The notes below the pieces were generated by a model, which did not search any database, had not been told where the DNA came from, and saw nothing but the letters and a program-made list of their open reading frames with translations. Position numbers and translations under genes: made by a program. Shown one piece after another: positions 32,404 through 41,163 of a stretch of DNA of 64,000 nucleotides. The first letter of the stretch is position 1. Each line of letters begins with the position of its first letter. This stretch comes from CAVXZE01 sp963766175 (lineage in GTDB: Bacteria > Myxococcota_A > UBA9160 > UBA6930), in NCBI GenBank assembly GCA_963766175.1, contig CAVXZE010000021.1, forward strand, positions 496,001 through 560,000. The letters run 5' to 3'.

Positions 32404-33566
32404 GACTCTTCCATGACGATCTTGACCTGGCTGCCCTCGTCGACCGTCTCCAGGGGCGAGGTGCAGACCCGCTCACCCGGGGCGAGGCCGCCAGCGATCA
32501 CCACGGTCTCGCGCTCCGTGCGCAGAATCTCGACGCGCCGCAGTCGCAGGCGGTTCTCCCCGTCCACCACCACCACCTGGTCGCGACCGCGCAGGGCCGA
32601 CCGCGGCAGGACCACGATGTCCTCGAGAAGGCGGCCGCTGATCTCCGCCTTCACGAACATTCCCACCGCCAGAGGAGGCCGGTCCTGCTGCGCGCTGCGG
32701 CCGTAGGGGTCCTGGATGCGCGCCACCGTCTGGATCATCCGCGTGCGCGGGTCGATCTCGCCCTCGGTGCGCACGATGGTCCCGGTCCAGCTGTACGCGC
32801 GGCCCGCGAAGCGCGCGCGCAACAGCACCTCTGGCCCATCGTTCTCGCCCGCTTCGCCCCGATAGTCGATCGGCAGGTCCACGAAGGCGGCTTCGTGGTC
32901 GGGGATCGGAAGCCGGACCTCGGCATAATCGACGGCGTAGATCCTCGCCACGCCGGCGCCGCGCCCCACGAACTGGCCGACGCCAACGCGCTTCTCGCGC
33001 ACGCGTCCGGCAAAGGGCGCCAGGATCCGGCTGCGCTCCAGGTCTCGGCGCGCCTGGCTCCGCAAGGCGCGCGCGTCGCGCACCGCCGCGCTCGCCACCC
33101 TCTCGGTATTCACGGCCTCGTCGAGGGCGGCGGTGCTCGCCACGCCGCGCTCGGCCAGACTTCGCCGCCGGTCCAGGTGGTTCTGCGCCAGGGCGAGCTC
33201 GCTCTGCGCACGCGTGAGTGCGGCCTCCGCTCTCTCTACTGCCAGCTCGTAGTCGCTGGCGTCGATCCGGACCAGCGGCTCGCCCTCTTCGAAGAAGCCG
33301 CCGGCGGCGAGGCTGGGAGAGACCCAGGTGATGCGGCCCGCGACCTCGGCCACCAGGTCGCTCTCGGTGCGCGGTGTGATGCTGCCCTGGGCTTCGATGC
33401 GCAGCTGCACGTCCTGGAGCTCGACCGTCATCGCGCGCACCATCGGAAGGGGGGGGGCAGTGCTGTGGGTGGCGACGCTCGGTCGGACCCTGAGCAGCCC
33501 CGTCGAACCGACGATTCCCACCAGGACGACCAGGATGGGCAGAACGATCTTCTTGGTCGGCGTCAT
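32400..33566 (-). CDS. RND efflux periplasmic adaptor (membrane fusion protein)
   Basis: A 388-residue adaptor. Residues about 6-26 (KIVLPILVVLVGIVGSTGLL) form an N-terminal membrane anchor or uncleaved signal. The lipoyl/hairpin domain is clear in GRITWVSPSLAAGGFFEEGE and ASDYELAVERAEAALTRAQS, followed by the coiled-coil hairpin, the second lipoyl half with ILAPFAGRVREKRVGVGQFV, and beta-barrel domains (SYTWTGTIVRTEGEIDPRTR). The C-terminus is a membrane-proximal domain. It links the RND permease to an outer-membrane channel. The stop overlaps the RND start (ATGA), and its start overlaps the TetR stop, so the three are translationally coupled. Confidence 0.93.
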   Translation of the reverse strand: MTPTKKIVLPILVVLVGIVGSTGLLRVRPSVATHSTAPPLPMVRAMTVELQDVQLRIEAQGSITPRTESDLVAEVAGRITWVSPSLAAGGFFEEGEPLVRIDASDYELAVERAEAALTRAQSELALAQNHLDRRRSLAERGVASTAALDEAVNTERVASAAVRDARALRSQARRDLERSRILAPFAGRVREKRVGVGQFVGRGAGVARIYAVDYAEVRLPIPDHEAAFVDLPIDYRGEAGENDGPEVLLRARFAGRAYSWTGTIVRTEGEIDPRTRMIQTVARIQDPYGRSAQQDRPPLAVGMFVKAEISGRLLEDIVVLPRSALRGRDQVVVVDGENRLRLRRVEILRTERETVVIAGGLAPGERVCTSPLETVDEGSQVKIVMEES

Positions 33567-34339
33567 CGTCGGGCTTCCTTGCGGATCTCCATCCCTTCTT
33601 CTCCAGATCGCCCGGCTTCGTTTTGGATCCCGCCGCTTTGCAGGAGGGCCGCCGGGCTGGCGTCGCGGAAACCCAGGGGTGGATTGGGGGCTCGCAAGCC
33701 TGCGGCGAGGAAGATGACCAGGTGATGGAGCCTCTCCTCGTCGCTGGTCTCGCAGACACCGTGGCCGGGGATCACGTCGAGATCGAAGGTCCCGGAGAAG
33801 ACGTGGCTGAGGGTGCCGATCACGAAGCGGAAGCGATCGTCCACCACCTCTTTGCGAAGCCCCGGGAGAGCGGACTGCAAAGCTTCGACGAAGCGCCTCA
33901 TCACGGTGCCGAAGTGCTTGCGGACCAGCGCCTCGATCGCCTCGGGTGGCTCGCAGGTGATGCGAGCGCTCAGCCGTGTCAGGAGCTCGATGGTCTCCGG
34001 CTCTTCACTCTCGAAGGCACGCAGCCCGGAGAGAAAAAAGGCGCGCAGGATGTCTTCGACCTGGGGCGCCCCTGGGTTCGAAGCTCCCCCCGCAACTCGC
34101 TCGGCGGATCGCTCCAGCTCGTCGAGTTCGCGCAGGCGCTCCCGGTTCATGGCCGTCGCGCGCCGCTCCACCACGGCGTCCAGCAGCCCCTCCTTGCCCC
34201 CGAAGTGATAGTGAACCGCGGCCAGGTTCACCCCGGCGGCCCTGGTGAGCGCGCGCAGCGTGGTGCCCGAGATCCCGTGCTCTGCGAAGAGCTGCTCCGC
34301 GGCGTTGAGGAGTCTCTCGCGGGTGTCTTGGCTGGCCAT
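33563..34339 (-). CDS. TetR-family transcriptional regulator of the efflux operon
   Basis: A 258-residue regulator. The N-terminal HTH is TRERLLNAAEQLFAEHGISG and TTLRALTRAAGVNLAAVHYH with FGGKEGLL after it, a textbook TetR domain (about residues 7-55). The C-terminal ligand-binding helices follow the CecR/UefR-type arrangement (long C-terminal domain of about 200 residues). It is the first gene of the minus-strand operon and very probably represses it. A near-symmetric site at 34422-34446, 80-107 bases upstream of the start, is a good candidate operator. The inducer is not predictable. Confidence 0.9.
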   Translation of the reverse strand: MASQDTRERLLNAAEQLFAEHGISGTTLRALTRAAGVNLAAVHYHFGGKEGLLDAVVERRATAMNRERLRELDELERSAERVAGGASNPGAPQVEDILRAFFLSGLRAFESEEPETIELLTRLSARITCEPPEAIEALVRKHFGTVMRRFVEALQSALPGLRKEVVDDRFRFVIGTLSHVFSGTFDLDVIPGHGVCETSDEERLHHLVIFLAAGLRAPNPPLGFRDASPAALLQSGGIQNEAGRSGEEGMEIRKEARR

Positions 34340-34421
34340 GGGGGGCGCTACCTCGGTCTGGCTCGCAGCTCTCGCTCGAGAGACGACACGCGGATGCGGT
34401 GCTCGCCTCGGTCAGACGAGC

Positions 34422-34446
34422 GATTCAAACGCGCGTTTCAGGAATC
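34422..34446. promoter_or_regulatory. Candidate TetR operator upstream of the efflux operon
   Basis: A 25-base segment GATTCAAACGCGCG followed by TTTCAGGAATC, with a perfect 12-base palindrome AAACGCGCGTTT (34427-34438) and flanking GATTC/GAATC arms (offset by 1.5 bases from the centre). It resembles the ATTCAAAC-type half-sites bound by CecR/YbiH-like TetR proteins. It lies in the only intergenic gap upstream of the TetR gene (34340-34481). Confidence 0.55.
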
Positions 34447-34481
34447 GGCGCCAAGTCCCCGGAACTTGAGGGGAAAATAAC

Positions 34482-35936
34482 CTACGAGGAGTGCGTTTCG
34501 AAGAGCGCCGGCGGCGTCCAGCCCCCGAACAGCCGTTCCAGCTGCATGGCAACGGCGATGGTGAGATGGTCGTTGCCGTGAGCTCCGGCCACCTGCACGC
34601 CCAGGGGCAGACCCTGGGAGCCGATGCCCAGCGGCACCTGGGTCACCGGCATCTCCAGCACGTTGAAGAGACCCGTGAAGACGAAGTTGGACAGGGCCGC
34701 CAGATTCCTTCCCTGGCGGGGCGGGGTCGAGCGGGCGGAGGGGAACACCAGCACGCCATCGTCGCCGAGCAGGTCCCGCAGCTCCGCCTGCAGCTCGTGC
34801 CCGATCGCGGCGTCGCGGGCGAGGCGCTTTCTCGCCAGGCGCCCGAGACGCTGGAACACGGCGAGGAGGAGCACCGGCAGCATGTGGGGGGAGGCCCCGA
34901 CCAGGGCGCGAGCCACCTCACGTCCCAGCGGAATCGGCTTTCCGTCTCCGAGAGCGGTCTCGATGGGCATCCCGCCCGCCTCGAACATCAGGCCCAGGTA
35001 GATCTCTGCGGCGCGGCGCAGACGGGGAGGGTCCTGCATCTCGACCCGGGCACCGCTGCGCGCCAGCGCATAGGCGGCGTTCTGCTGAGCCATGCGCAGC
35101 TCCGCGTCGATCGAACGCCGCCCATCGCCCGCCACCACGATCACGCGGATCGAGTCCAGCTTCACGCCGGCGGGATCGCCTAGCTCGATGGGGGTGCAGC
35201 CCAGATCCTCGCCATCGGGTCCCGCCAGGATCCGCAGCAGCGGCATCAGGTCCTCGGCCCGGCGCGCCAGCGGGCCCGTGGTATTGAAGCGCTGCAGCCG
35301 GCCGTCGTAGGTCGGATACTGCCCGGTGCCGGGGACCAGCCCGGCCGAGGGCTTGTGCCCGAAGACGCCGTTCGCGAACGCGGGGATTCGGATCGAGCCC
35401 CCGATGTCGGTCCCCAGGCCGAAGGGAGATCCTCCGGCGCCGATGATCGCGCCCTCGCCCCCCGAGCTTCCGCCGCTCTGGCAATCGGGATCGTAGGCGT
35501 TTCCGGTGCGGCCGTAGACGCGGTTTTCGGCCCCCGGCCAGGCGGTGATCTCCGAGGTGTTGGTGACGCCCAGAGGAATCGCACCCGCCGCGCGCAGACG
35601 CGCCACCGGCGGCGCGTCCTTTTCCGAGACGATCCCCGCCCGCGAGACGAGCCCGGAGCTGTTCGGCATTCCGCGAAGCGCGCAGGACTCCTTGATGGTG
35701 CAGGGGACACCGTGGAGCGGCGGCAGATCGGCAGCGGGCGCCATATCGGCCAGCGTATCCGCCTCCACCGCCTCCTGGCGGGCGGCGTCGAAGCGCTCGC
35801 GCACCACGGCGTTGAGCCGCGGGTTTACCCGCTCGATGCGCTCGATGTGACGCTCGACCACCTCGAGCGCACTGAACTTGCCCTCTCGGATGAGACGGGC
35901 GAGCTCGCTGCCGGACTTGAGGAGAAGGGGATCCAT
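34482..35936 (-). CDS. Amidase (amidase-signature family, FAAH-like)
   Basis: A 484-residue amidase with an intact Ser-cisSer-Lys triad: K82 in PCTIKESCALRG, S158 in CQSGGSSGGEGA and S181 in GTDIGGSIRIPAFANGVFGH. The spacing of K to S and the FGH after the motif resemble fatty-acid-amide-hydrolase-type members, and the length is normal. It hydrolyses a carboxamide in the cytoplasm; the substrate is unknown. It is separated by 142 bases from the TetR gene and by 134 bases from a divergent exported protein gene, so it is a single-gene transcript. It is one of two complete amidases in the window, plus a broken one. Confidence 0.93.
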   Translation of the reverse strand: MDPLLLKSGSELARLIREGKFSALEVVERHIERIERVNPRLNAVVRERFDAARQEAVEADTLADMAPAADLPPLHGVPCTIKESCALRGMPNSSGLVSRAGIVSEKDAPPVARLRAAGAIPLGVTNTSEITAWPGAENRVYGRTGNAYDPDCQSGGSSGGEGAIIGAGGSPFGLGTDIGGSIRIPAFANGVFGHKPSAGLVPGTGQYPTYDGRLQRFNTTGPLARRAEDLMPLLRILAGPDGEDLGCTPIELGDPAGVKLDSIRVIVVAGDGRRSIDAELRMAQQNAAYALARSGARVEMQDPPRLRRAAEIYLGLMFEAGGMPIETALGDGKPIPLGREVARALVGASPHMLPVLLLAVFQRLGRLARKRLARDAAIGHELQAELRDLLGDDGVLVFPSARSTPPRQGRNLAALSNFVFTGLFNVLEMPVTQVPLGIGSQGLPLGVQVAGAHGNDHLTIAVAMQLERLFGGWTPPALFETHSS

Positions 35937-36070
35937 TCGGCAAAGCTTAGAGCATCGGGCGCAAAGGGCCGCAGGGATCCGACGACCGCGCCATCTGTAG
36001 CCGCACCTCCCATATACTCGAGATTACCGGGGATTGGGCTCCGATCCCGGTTTCCGCGCAGGGTTCAGAT

Positions 36071-37927
36071 TTGAGCACGGTTTCTGGCTCAGCTTCAGGT
36101 TCGTTTCGGGCGGCCTCCTGGGTCCGCCGCGGCGCCGTCGCCCTCGCCTTGCTTCTCGTCGCAGACGCGGCGCAGGCGGTCGAGCTGGAGGGAACCTGGT
36201 ATCTGCTGGTGCACTACCGGGATGCCACCTCCTCGAACCCGGGCGCGTTGCGCTGGGAAGATCGCATCTGGGACTTCCAGCGCGAAGGCGAGCGGCTGCT
36301 GTGGACGGACTACGAAATCGTCAATTTCGTGGACTCTCGCGGCCGCTTCGAGCGCGATCGGCGCGTAGTGGGTCCATGGGAGCCGAGCCGCTCGCAGCGC
36401 CGGGAGATCGAGCGCGGTCTCTTCGCGAATCCGCGCGGTACCCGGGTCCTCACCCTCGAGCGGACGGAAGGTGGGGGTTGGCGGACGCGCGCCGACTCGG
36501 ATGCGCTCCGGAAGAGCCGCGCGCCGATGAGCTTCGGACTGGCCGGCTCCGTGGCCGGAACTCGAGAGCTCCCCGTCTTCAGCATCGATGAGATGCTGGG
36601 CCGCCCCGGCGCCGTCGCCGCTCTCTCGCAGACGGTCCTGGCGACGGAATCCGCGAGCACCAGCGGCGACCGGCTCACCGGAAGCTACAGGCGCGACGGA
36701 ACCCGCACCGGCACCTTTCGGATGCTTTCCACCTCGTTGCGGCGACGACTCAAGCCCCACGCGTCACTCACCTCTTCGGGCATCGCGATGAAGCCGGACT
36801 CCCTGGCCGAGTGGGCGAATCTGCTACCCGCCCTGGCGAGACCGTGGCACTACTTCCCCCAGCGGTCGATCCGCATCGAGACGAACCCACCGGGCGCGCT
36901 TCTGGATCTCGCCTATCTGCGGCACGGCGCCCGCCTGATGTTCGAACAGGTGCGGGCGCCCCTCGAGGTCGAGCTGCCGAGCCGCTTCGTCGCCCACCGG
37001 GACGACTCGTTGAGTGTCCGGGCCTTCGTCCCGGGCTACCAGCCCGCGAGCTTCACCGCGCCTCTGCATGGCGACACCCGAGAGTTACAGATCGATCTGG
37101 AACGGATCTCGAACTCGGTGGAGATCGTCGGATATCGCTACTTGGCGGAGCGCGGCGCACTCACGCTGCTGAGCCGCGCCGAGCTGGAGGTGCGCGTGGG
37201 CAGCACCGACCGCGAATTCTACGTGGTGCTGACCGAAACGGCGCTGGGCGAAGCCGCCGGAACGGTGCTCGACTCTCTGCAGAGTCCCCAGATCGAGAGG
37301 GCCACCGCCGTCCAGCTGGGGAGTGATCTCCTCCTGCAGCTTCACCTCAGCGAGGCGGCGAGAGACGAGATTCCAACGCTGCGCATCTTTACCGGCTTCG
37401 AGACCGCTCGCCAGCTACACCGCACCGTTCTGGATTTCCATCGTCCCGAGGTCCGCACCACGCGGCGGGCACTGGACGGCCTCGCGGAGATCCGACCCGA
37501 CGCGGTCTCGGACTGCGCGCTGCGATTCGACGCGGCGCTTCGCGAGGGCCTGGAGCCGACCGATCTCGCCCGCGCCCTCACGCCCTCCGCAGATTTCGTC
37601 GATCCGATTCTGCGCGCCGCGCTGTTTCGTCTGGCAGAGCTGTCCCCGGATGGCCAGCTCCGGCTGACCGATGGAACGCTGCTGCACCGGGACGTGGCCC
37701 TGGAGTTCGAAGCGGCGCTCGGCCAGGCCCATCAGGTGGAGGGATTCCTGGCCCTGCTGCGCGCCCTCGCAGCGCGGATGGCATCCACGGAGGAGCAGAC
37801 GCGAGTCCTGCGAGGACTGGTGGCGCCGGAGCTCGACCAGGGCAGCTTCGAAGATCGGACCGCAAACGCAGAGCGCGCCGAGCAGGAGTGCCGAGCAGGA
37901 GTGGCAAGGGGACTCGACTCCGGTTAA
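36071..37927 (+). CDS. Exported protein of unknown function
   Basis: A 618-residue protein with a clear signal peptide (RRGAVALALLLVADAAQA, likely cut near residue 37). The mature part begins VELEGTWYLLVHYRD, reminiscent of a lipocalin-like strand, then shows a beta-rich stretch with IETNPPGALLDLAYLRHGAR (a PEGA-like motif) and a final helical part (RALDGLAEIRPDAVSDCALR). I do not recognise a family. The start is TTG 36071, which has only a weak ribosome-binding site; there is no in-frame start further upstream. It is divergent from the amidase gene and separated from the following MFS gene by 80 bases on the same strand, so the two may be co-transcribed. Confidence 0.7.
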   Translation: MSTVSGSASGSFRAASWVRRGAVALALLLVADAAQAVELEGTWYLLVHYRDATSSNPGALRWEDRIWDFQREGERLLWTDYEIVNFVDSRGRFERDRRVVGPWEPSRSQRREIERGLFANPRGTRVLTLERTEGGGWRTRADSDALRKSRAPMSFGLAGSVAGTRELPVFSIDEMLGRPGAVAALSQTVLATESASTSGDRLTGSYRRDGTRTGTFRMLSTSLRRRLKPHASLTSSGIAMKPDSLAEWANLLPALARPWHYFPQRSIRIETNPPGALLDLAYLRHGARLMFEQVRAPLEVELPSRFVAHRDDSLSVRAFVPGYQPASFTAPLHGDTRELQIDLERISNSVEIVGYRYLAERGALTLLSRAELEVRVGSTDREFYVVLTETALGEAAGTVLDSLQSPQIERATAVQLGSDLLLQLHLSEAARDEIPTLRIFTGFETARQLHRTVLDFHRPEVRTTRRALDGLAEIRPDAVSDCALRFDAALREGLEPTDLARALTPSADFVDPILRAALFRLAELSPDGQLRLTDGTLLHRDVALEFEAALGQAHQVEGFLALLRALAARMASTEEQTRVLRGLVAPELDQGSFEDRTANAERAEQECRAGVARGLDSG

Positions 37928-38007
37928 TCACCGCTTCGAGATGACCGAGAAGCGAACCCTCGGCAGGGCTTTCGCTTGCTTCGCGGCGGAGACACCGGGT
38001 TCCGGCG

Positions 38008-39231
38008 ATGTCCGCACCTGAGTCACCGCCGCAGCGGCGGAAGATCCCGCGCAACGTCTGGGCGCTCTCGGGCACCAGCTTCTTCAACGACATCTCCAGC
38101 GAGATGATCCTGAACCTGCTGCCGCTCTTTCTCGCCAACGTGCTGGGGGCGGGAACTGCCGTGATCGGGCTCATCGAGGGTGTCGCCGAGTCCACGGCGA
38201 GCCTGCTCAAGGTGTACTTCGGCGGCCTCTCGGACCGGATGGGCGCGAGAAAGCCGCTGGCGGTGGGGGGATACCTCCTCTCCACCGTCGTCAAGCCGGT
38301 CTTCCTCCTCGCGGGAAGCTGGGGGGTGGTGGCCGGCGCGCGCTGGGCCGATCGCGTCGGCAAGGGAGTGCGAACGGCGCCGAGAGACGCGCTGGTCGCC
38401 GACTCGGTCTCCTCCGCCGATCGCGGTCTGGCCTTCGGTCTGCACCGCGCCGCCGATACCGGAGGTGCGGTGCTCGGCCTGCTCGTCGCCGTCGCCGTGG
38501 TCGCGCACCTGCAGGGAGACGCCTCCGAGCTCAGCCGGGAGACCTTCCAGACTCTGGTCCTGGTGAGTCTGATTCCCGCGTTGCTCGCGGTGCTGACCGT
38601 GGCGGTCGGAGTCAAGGAGAGCCGCAGGAAGACGGAAGCCGATGCGCCCCGCATCGGCTTCCGCGGCCTCGGCCGCCGCTTCGCGGTCTTCCTGGCCATC
38701 GTCGGGCTCTTCGACCTGGGGAACTTCTCCGACGCCTTCCTGGTGCTGCGCGCCCAGGAGCGAGGCCTCGGCGTGGCCGACGTGCTGTGGACGCTGGTCG
38801 GCTTCAATCTGGTCTACGCGGTGGTCTCCACGCCGGCGGGTGCGCTCTCCGACCGGATTGGACGGAGGCGGGTCATCATCGCCGGCTGGATCGCCTACGC
38901 GGGGATCTACCTGGGCTTCGCTCTAGCGGGGAGCGGCACGCAGATCGTCGCCCTGTATTTGTGCTATGGCGCCTACTACGGCCTCACCATGGGAACCGCC
39001 AAGGCGATGGTGGCGGACCTGGTCCCCGCCCGGCTTCGCGGCACCGCCTACGGCAGCTACAACGCGCTGCTGGGAGTCATCGACCTCCCCGCCTCGCTGA
39101 TCGCTGGACTGCTGTGGCAGGGCGTCGGCTCCTGGCAGGGGTTCGGACCCGCGGCGCCCTTCTACTTCGGAGCTGCCACGGCCTTGGCGGCAGCGCTGCT
39201 GCTCCTGGCCTTTCTTCGCGACGCAGAGTGA
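38008..39231 (+). CDS. MFS transporter
   Basis: A 407-residue major facilitator with 12 predicted helices in two halves. The loop 2-3 motif A is seen as GGLSDRMGARKPLAVGGY, and the second half has GALSDRIGRRRVIIAGW. The start of the protein NVWALSGTSFFNDISSEMIL is a common opening for bacterial MFS of the drug or metabolite exporter type. Direction and substrate are not readable. It may be co-transcribed with the exported protein 80 bases upstream and converges on the porin gene (gap 27 bases). Confidence 0.9.
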   Translation: MSAPESPPQRRKIPRNVWALSGTSFFNDISSEMILNLLPLFLANVLGAGTAVIGLIEGVAESTASLLKVYFGGLSDRMGARKPLAVGGYLLSTVVKPVFLLAGSWGVVAGARWADRVGKGVRTAPRDALVADSVSSADRGLAFGLHRAADTGGAVLGLLVAVAVVAHLQGDASELSRETFQTLVLVSLIPALLAVLTVAVGVKESRRKTEADAPRIGFRGLGRRFAVFLAIVGLFDLGNFSDAFLVLRAQERGLGVADVLWTLVGFNLVYAVVSTPAGALSDRIGRRRVIIAGWIAYAGIYLGFALAGSGTQIVALYLCYGAYYGLTMGTAKAMVADLVPARLRGTAYGSYNALLGVIDLPASLIAGLLWQGVGSWQGFGPAAPFYFGAATALAAALLLLAFLRDAE

Positions 39232-39258
39232 AGTCGGCGGAAGAACAGGAATCACACC

Positions 39259-40770
39259 TCAGAAAAAGTAGTCGACGGTGAGGAAGGCGAGATTCTCCGC
39301 CCCGCCATACTGCGAGTCGCGGTTTCCCGTGAAGAGCTGGATACCCAGCTTGACCTCGAGATCGCCGCGCGGCGTATAGCTGAGCTGAGGGGCAATCGCC
39401 GAGCTGTGACCGTCCCAGTCGTAGATCACCAGCAGATCGCCCTGCAGCGTCGGTGTCAGCTCGTAGCCCAGCATCAACCCGGTCTGATGCCGAGAAAAGG
39501 TGACGACGCGGCTCCCGCCGAAGCGATCGCTGCTGATCGGCTGCACGTAAGGGCCCGGGAAGATCGCCCCGAGCGCCGGGGGCAGCCCGGCCGGAGGCGT
39601 CATGGTGGATTCCCAGAGCGAGAGCAGGTTGCCGGCGCGCCCGCCGCCCAGACCCAGCGCATTGCCGTTGTAGAGATGCTCGACCAGTGCGTAGATTCCC
39701 TTCCCCACGTCGATGTTGGTGTCGAGTGAGACGACGACCTGCCAGTAGGAGGGGAGATCGCTGGGCTGCGAGCTTCCCACCGGCCAGTAGAGCGCATCCG
39801 GATCGGCGTAGACGGCTTCCAGGTGGATGGCCATCTCGCCCAGGTTTCGCTCCAGGGTCCCGCCGACCGTGTTGGCGTCGTCGAAGACTCCCGCCATCAG
39901 CGAATAATCCGTATCCGCCACCAGACCGTGCAGCCGCAGCGCGTAGTCTTGATGGTCTCCGTTGTCGCCCGGCGCATAGACCCAATCCAGCGCGGCGGCA
40001 TCACTGACAAACCAGGTCGCCACCACGGAATCGACCCCCTGCGACTGGTTCTGCTCGATCGCGAGGGGAGAGATCGGATTGAAGCGATCGATCGGGTTCC
40101 AGAGCCGCCCCACGCCCCAGGGAATTCGCTGTCGGCCCAGGATCACCTGGAAGTGCTCCGTCTCCCAGTTCAGCCAGGCGCGATACAGCGACTGGCGCCA
40201 GACGCCTCGCGCGTCTCCTCCCAGATCGAAGGTCGAGATCTCATCCTGGAGAGGAAGAAAGGGATCCACGTCCGTCGTATCGAACCCCCGAAACTCGAGC
40301 GTGTCCAGCTTCCCCATCACCAGCTCGTTGTCGTACTCGAGCCTGGCCGAGAGCGACTGGGAGATCTGGAGATCGAAGCGCAGGCGGAGCCGGGTCAGGC
40401 TCTGCCAGACGCCGGTCTCCCCAACCTCGTCGAAGGCGGGGCAGTCCTCGAAGAACTCCGCCAGCAGGCAGACCGGATCCACGATCGACTCGGTGAGGTC
40501 GCGCACCAGCCCGGGGGCGGTGGCCTCGAGGAGACCCCGCAGCTCGGGATCGCTGAGAATGGCGATCGCCAGCGGGTCGGGCTCCACCAGAGACTCGCGC
40601 GCAGCCTCCTCGAAGTCCTCCAGATCGGTGCCCCGGGTCGCGAGGCCGATGCTTCGGATCGACCCGGTGAAATCTACGACGAAGTCCCCGCGGCGAAAGA
40701 GCTCGGCCCCCTGGGCGCTCGAGGCCAGGACTCCCAGCGCCAGCGCCACCAAGGCTCCCAAGGTCCGCAT
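39259..40770 (-). CDS. Outer-membrane porin-like beta-barrel protein
   Basis: A 503-residue protein with a signal peptide (RTLGALVALALGVLASSAQG). The mature protein alternates hydrophobic and polar residues as in beta strands, contains FQVILGRQRIPWGVGRLWNP, a motif common in porins of the alginate-export or DUF1302-like group, and ends in the aromatic residue FLTVDYFF, the usual outer-membrane sorting signal. It probably forms a channel for a carbon source or lipid. It converges on the MFS gene; the FmdB gene lies upstream in the divergent direction. Confidence 0.85.
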   Translation of the reverse strand: MRTLGALVALALGVLASSAQGAELFRRGDFVVDFTGSIRSIGLATRGTDLEDFEEAARESLVEPDPLAIAILSDPELRGLLEATAPGLVRDLTESIVDPVCLLAEFFEDCPAFDEVGETGVWQSLTRLRLRFDLQISQSLSARLEYDNELVMGKLDTLEFRGFDTTDVDPFLPLQDEISTFDLGGDARGVWRQSLYRAWLNWETEHFQVILGRQRIPWGVGRLWNPIDRFNPISPLAIEQNQSQGVDSVVATWFVSDAAALDWVYAPGDNGDHQDYALRLHGLVADTDYSLMAGVFDDANTVGGTLERNLGEMAIHLEAVYADPDALYWPVGSSQPSDLPSYWQVVVSLDTNIDVGKGIYALVEHLYNGNALGLGGGRAGNLLSLWESTMTPPAGLPPALGAIFPGPYVQPISSDRFGGSRVVTFSRHQTGLMLGYELTPTLQGDLLVIYDWDGHSSAIAPQLSYTPRGDLEVKLGIQLFTGNRDSQYGGAENLAFLTVDYFF

Positions 40771-40856
40771 CGGTCACCATTCTGGCGCGTATCGGGGGTC
40801 CTCCGCCAATACGCGCCCTCGGTTGACATCCGGCGCGGATGGACGACGTTTTCGTC

Positions 40857-41090
40857 ATGCCGATCTACGAGTACATCTGTGATTCCTGCGGCCAGACCGT
40901 CGAGGCCCTGCAGCGCTTGTCGGATCCGCCCCTCGAAGACTGCCCCACCGGCGATGGCGGGAAGCTCAGCAAGACCCTGAGCGCTCACAACGTCGGGGGC
41001 GTCGCCACCGGTGCGGAGGCGGCCGCATGCGAGAGCTTCGCCGGACCGACCTGCGGCGGCTGCGAGAGAGCGGGTACGGGCTGCTCCTGA
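40857..41090 (+). CDS. FmdB-family zinc-ribbon protein
   Basis: A 77-residue protein beginning MPIYEYICDSCGQTVEALQR, the standard FmdB/CxxC regulatory-type zinc ribbon, with the second CxxC-like pair (DCPTGDGGKLSKTLS). The C-terminus has a run of further cysteines (CGGCERAGTGCS), also usual for the family. Many members accompany metabolic operons; the function is uncertain. ATG 40857 gives the canonical start, although the ribosome-binding site is weak; an in-frame ATG at 40839 is an alternative. It is divergent from the porin gene and on the same strand as the thiolase-like gene 73 bases later. Confidence 0.85.
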   Translation: MPIYEYICDSCGQTVEALQRLSDPPLEDCPTGDGGKLSKTLSAHNVGGVATGAEAAACESFAGPTCGGCERAGTGCS

Positions 41091-41163
41091 CGCGCATCCC
41101 GGGCCACGAGCTCCCAGCGATCACGCTGCTGCGAATTCAGCTCGCGCGAATGGAGAAGGCGGC

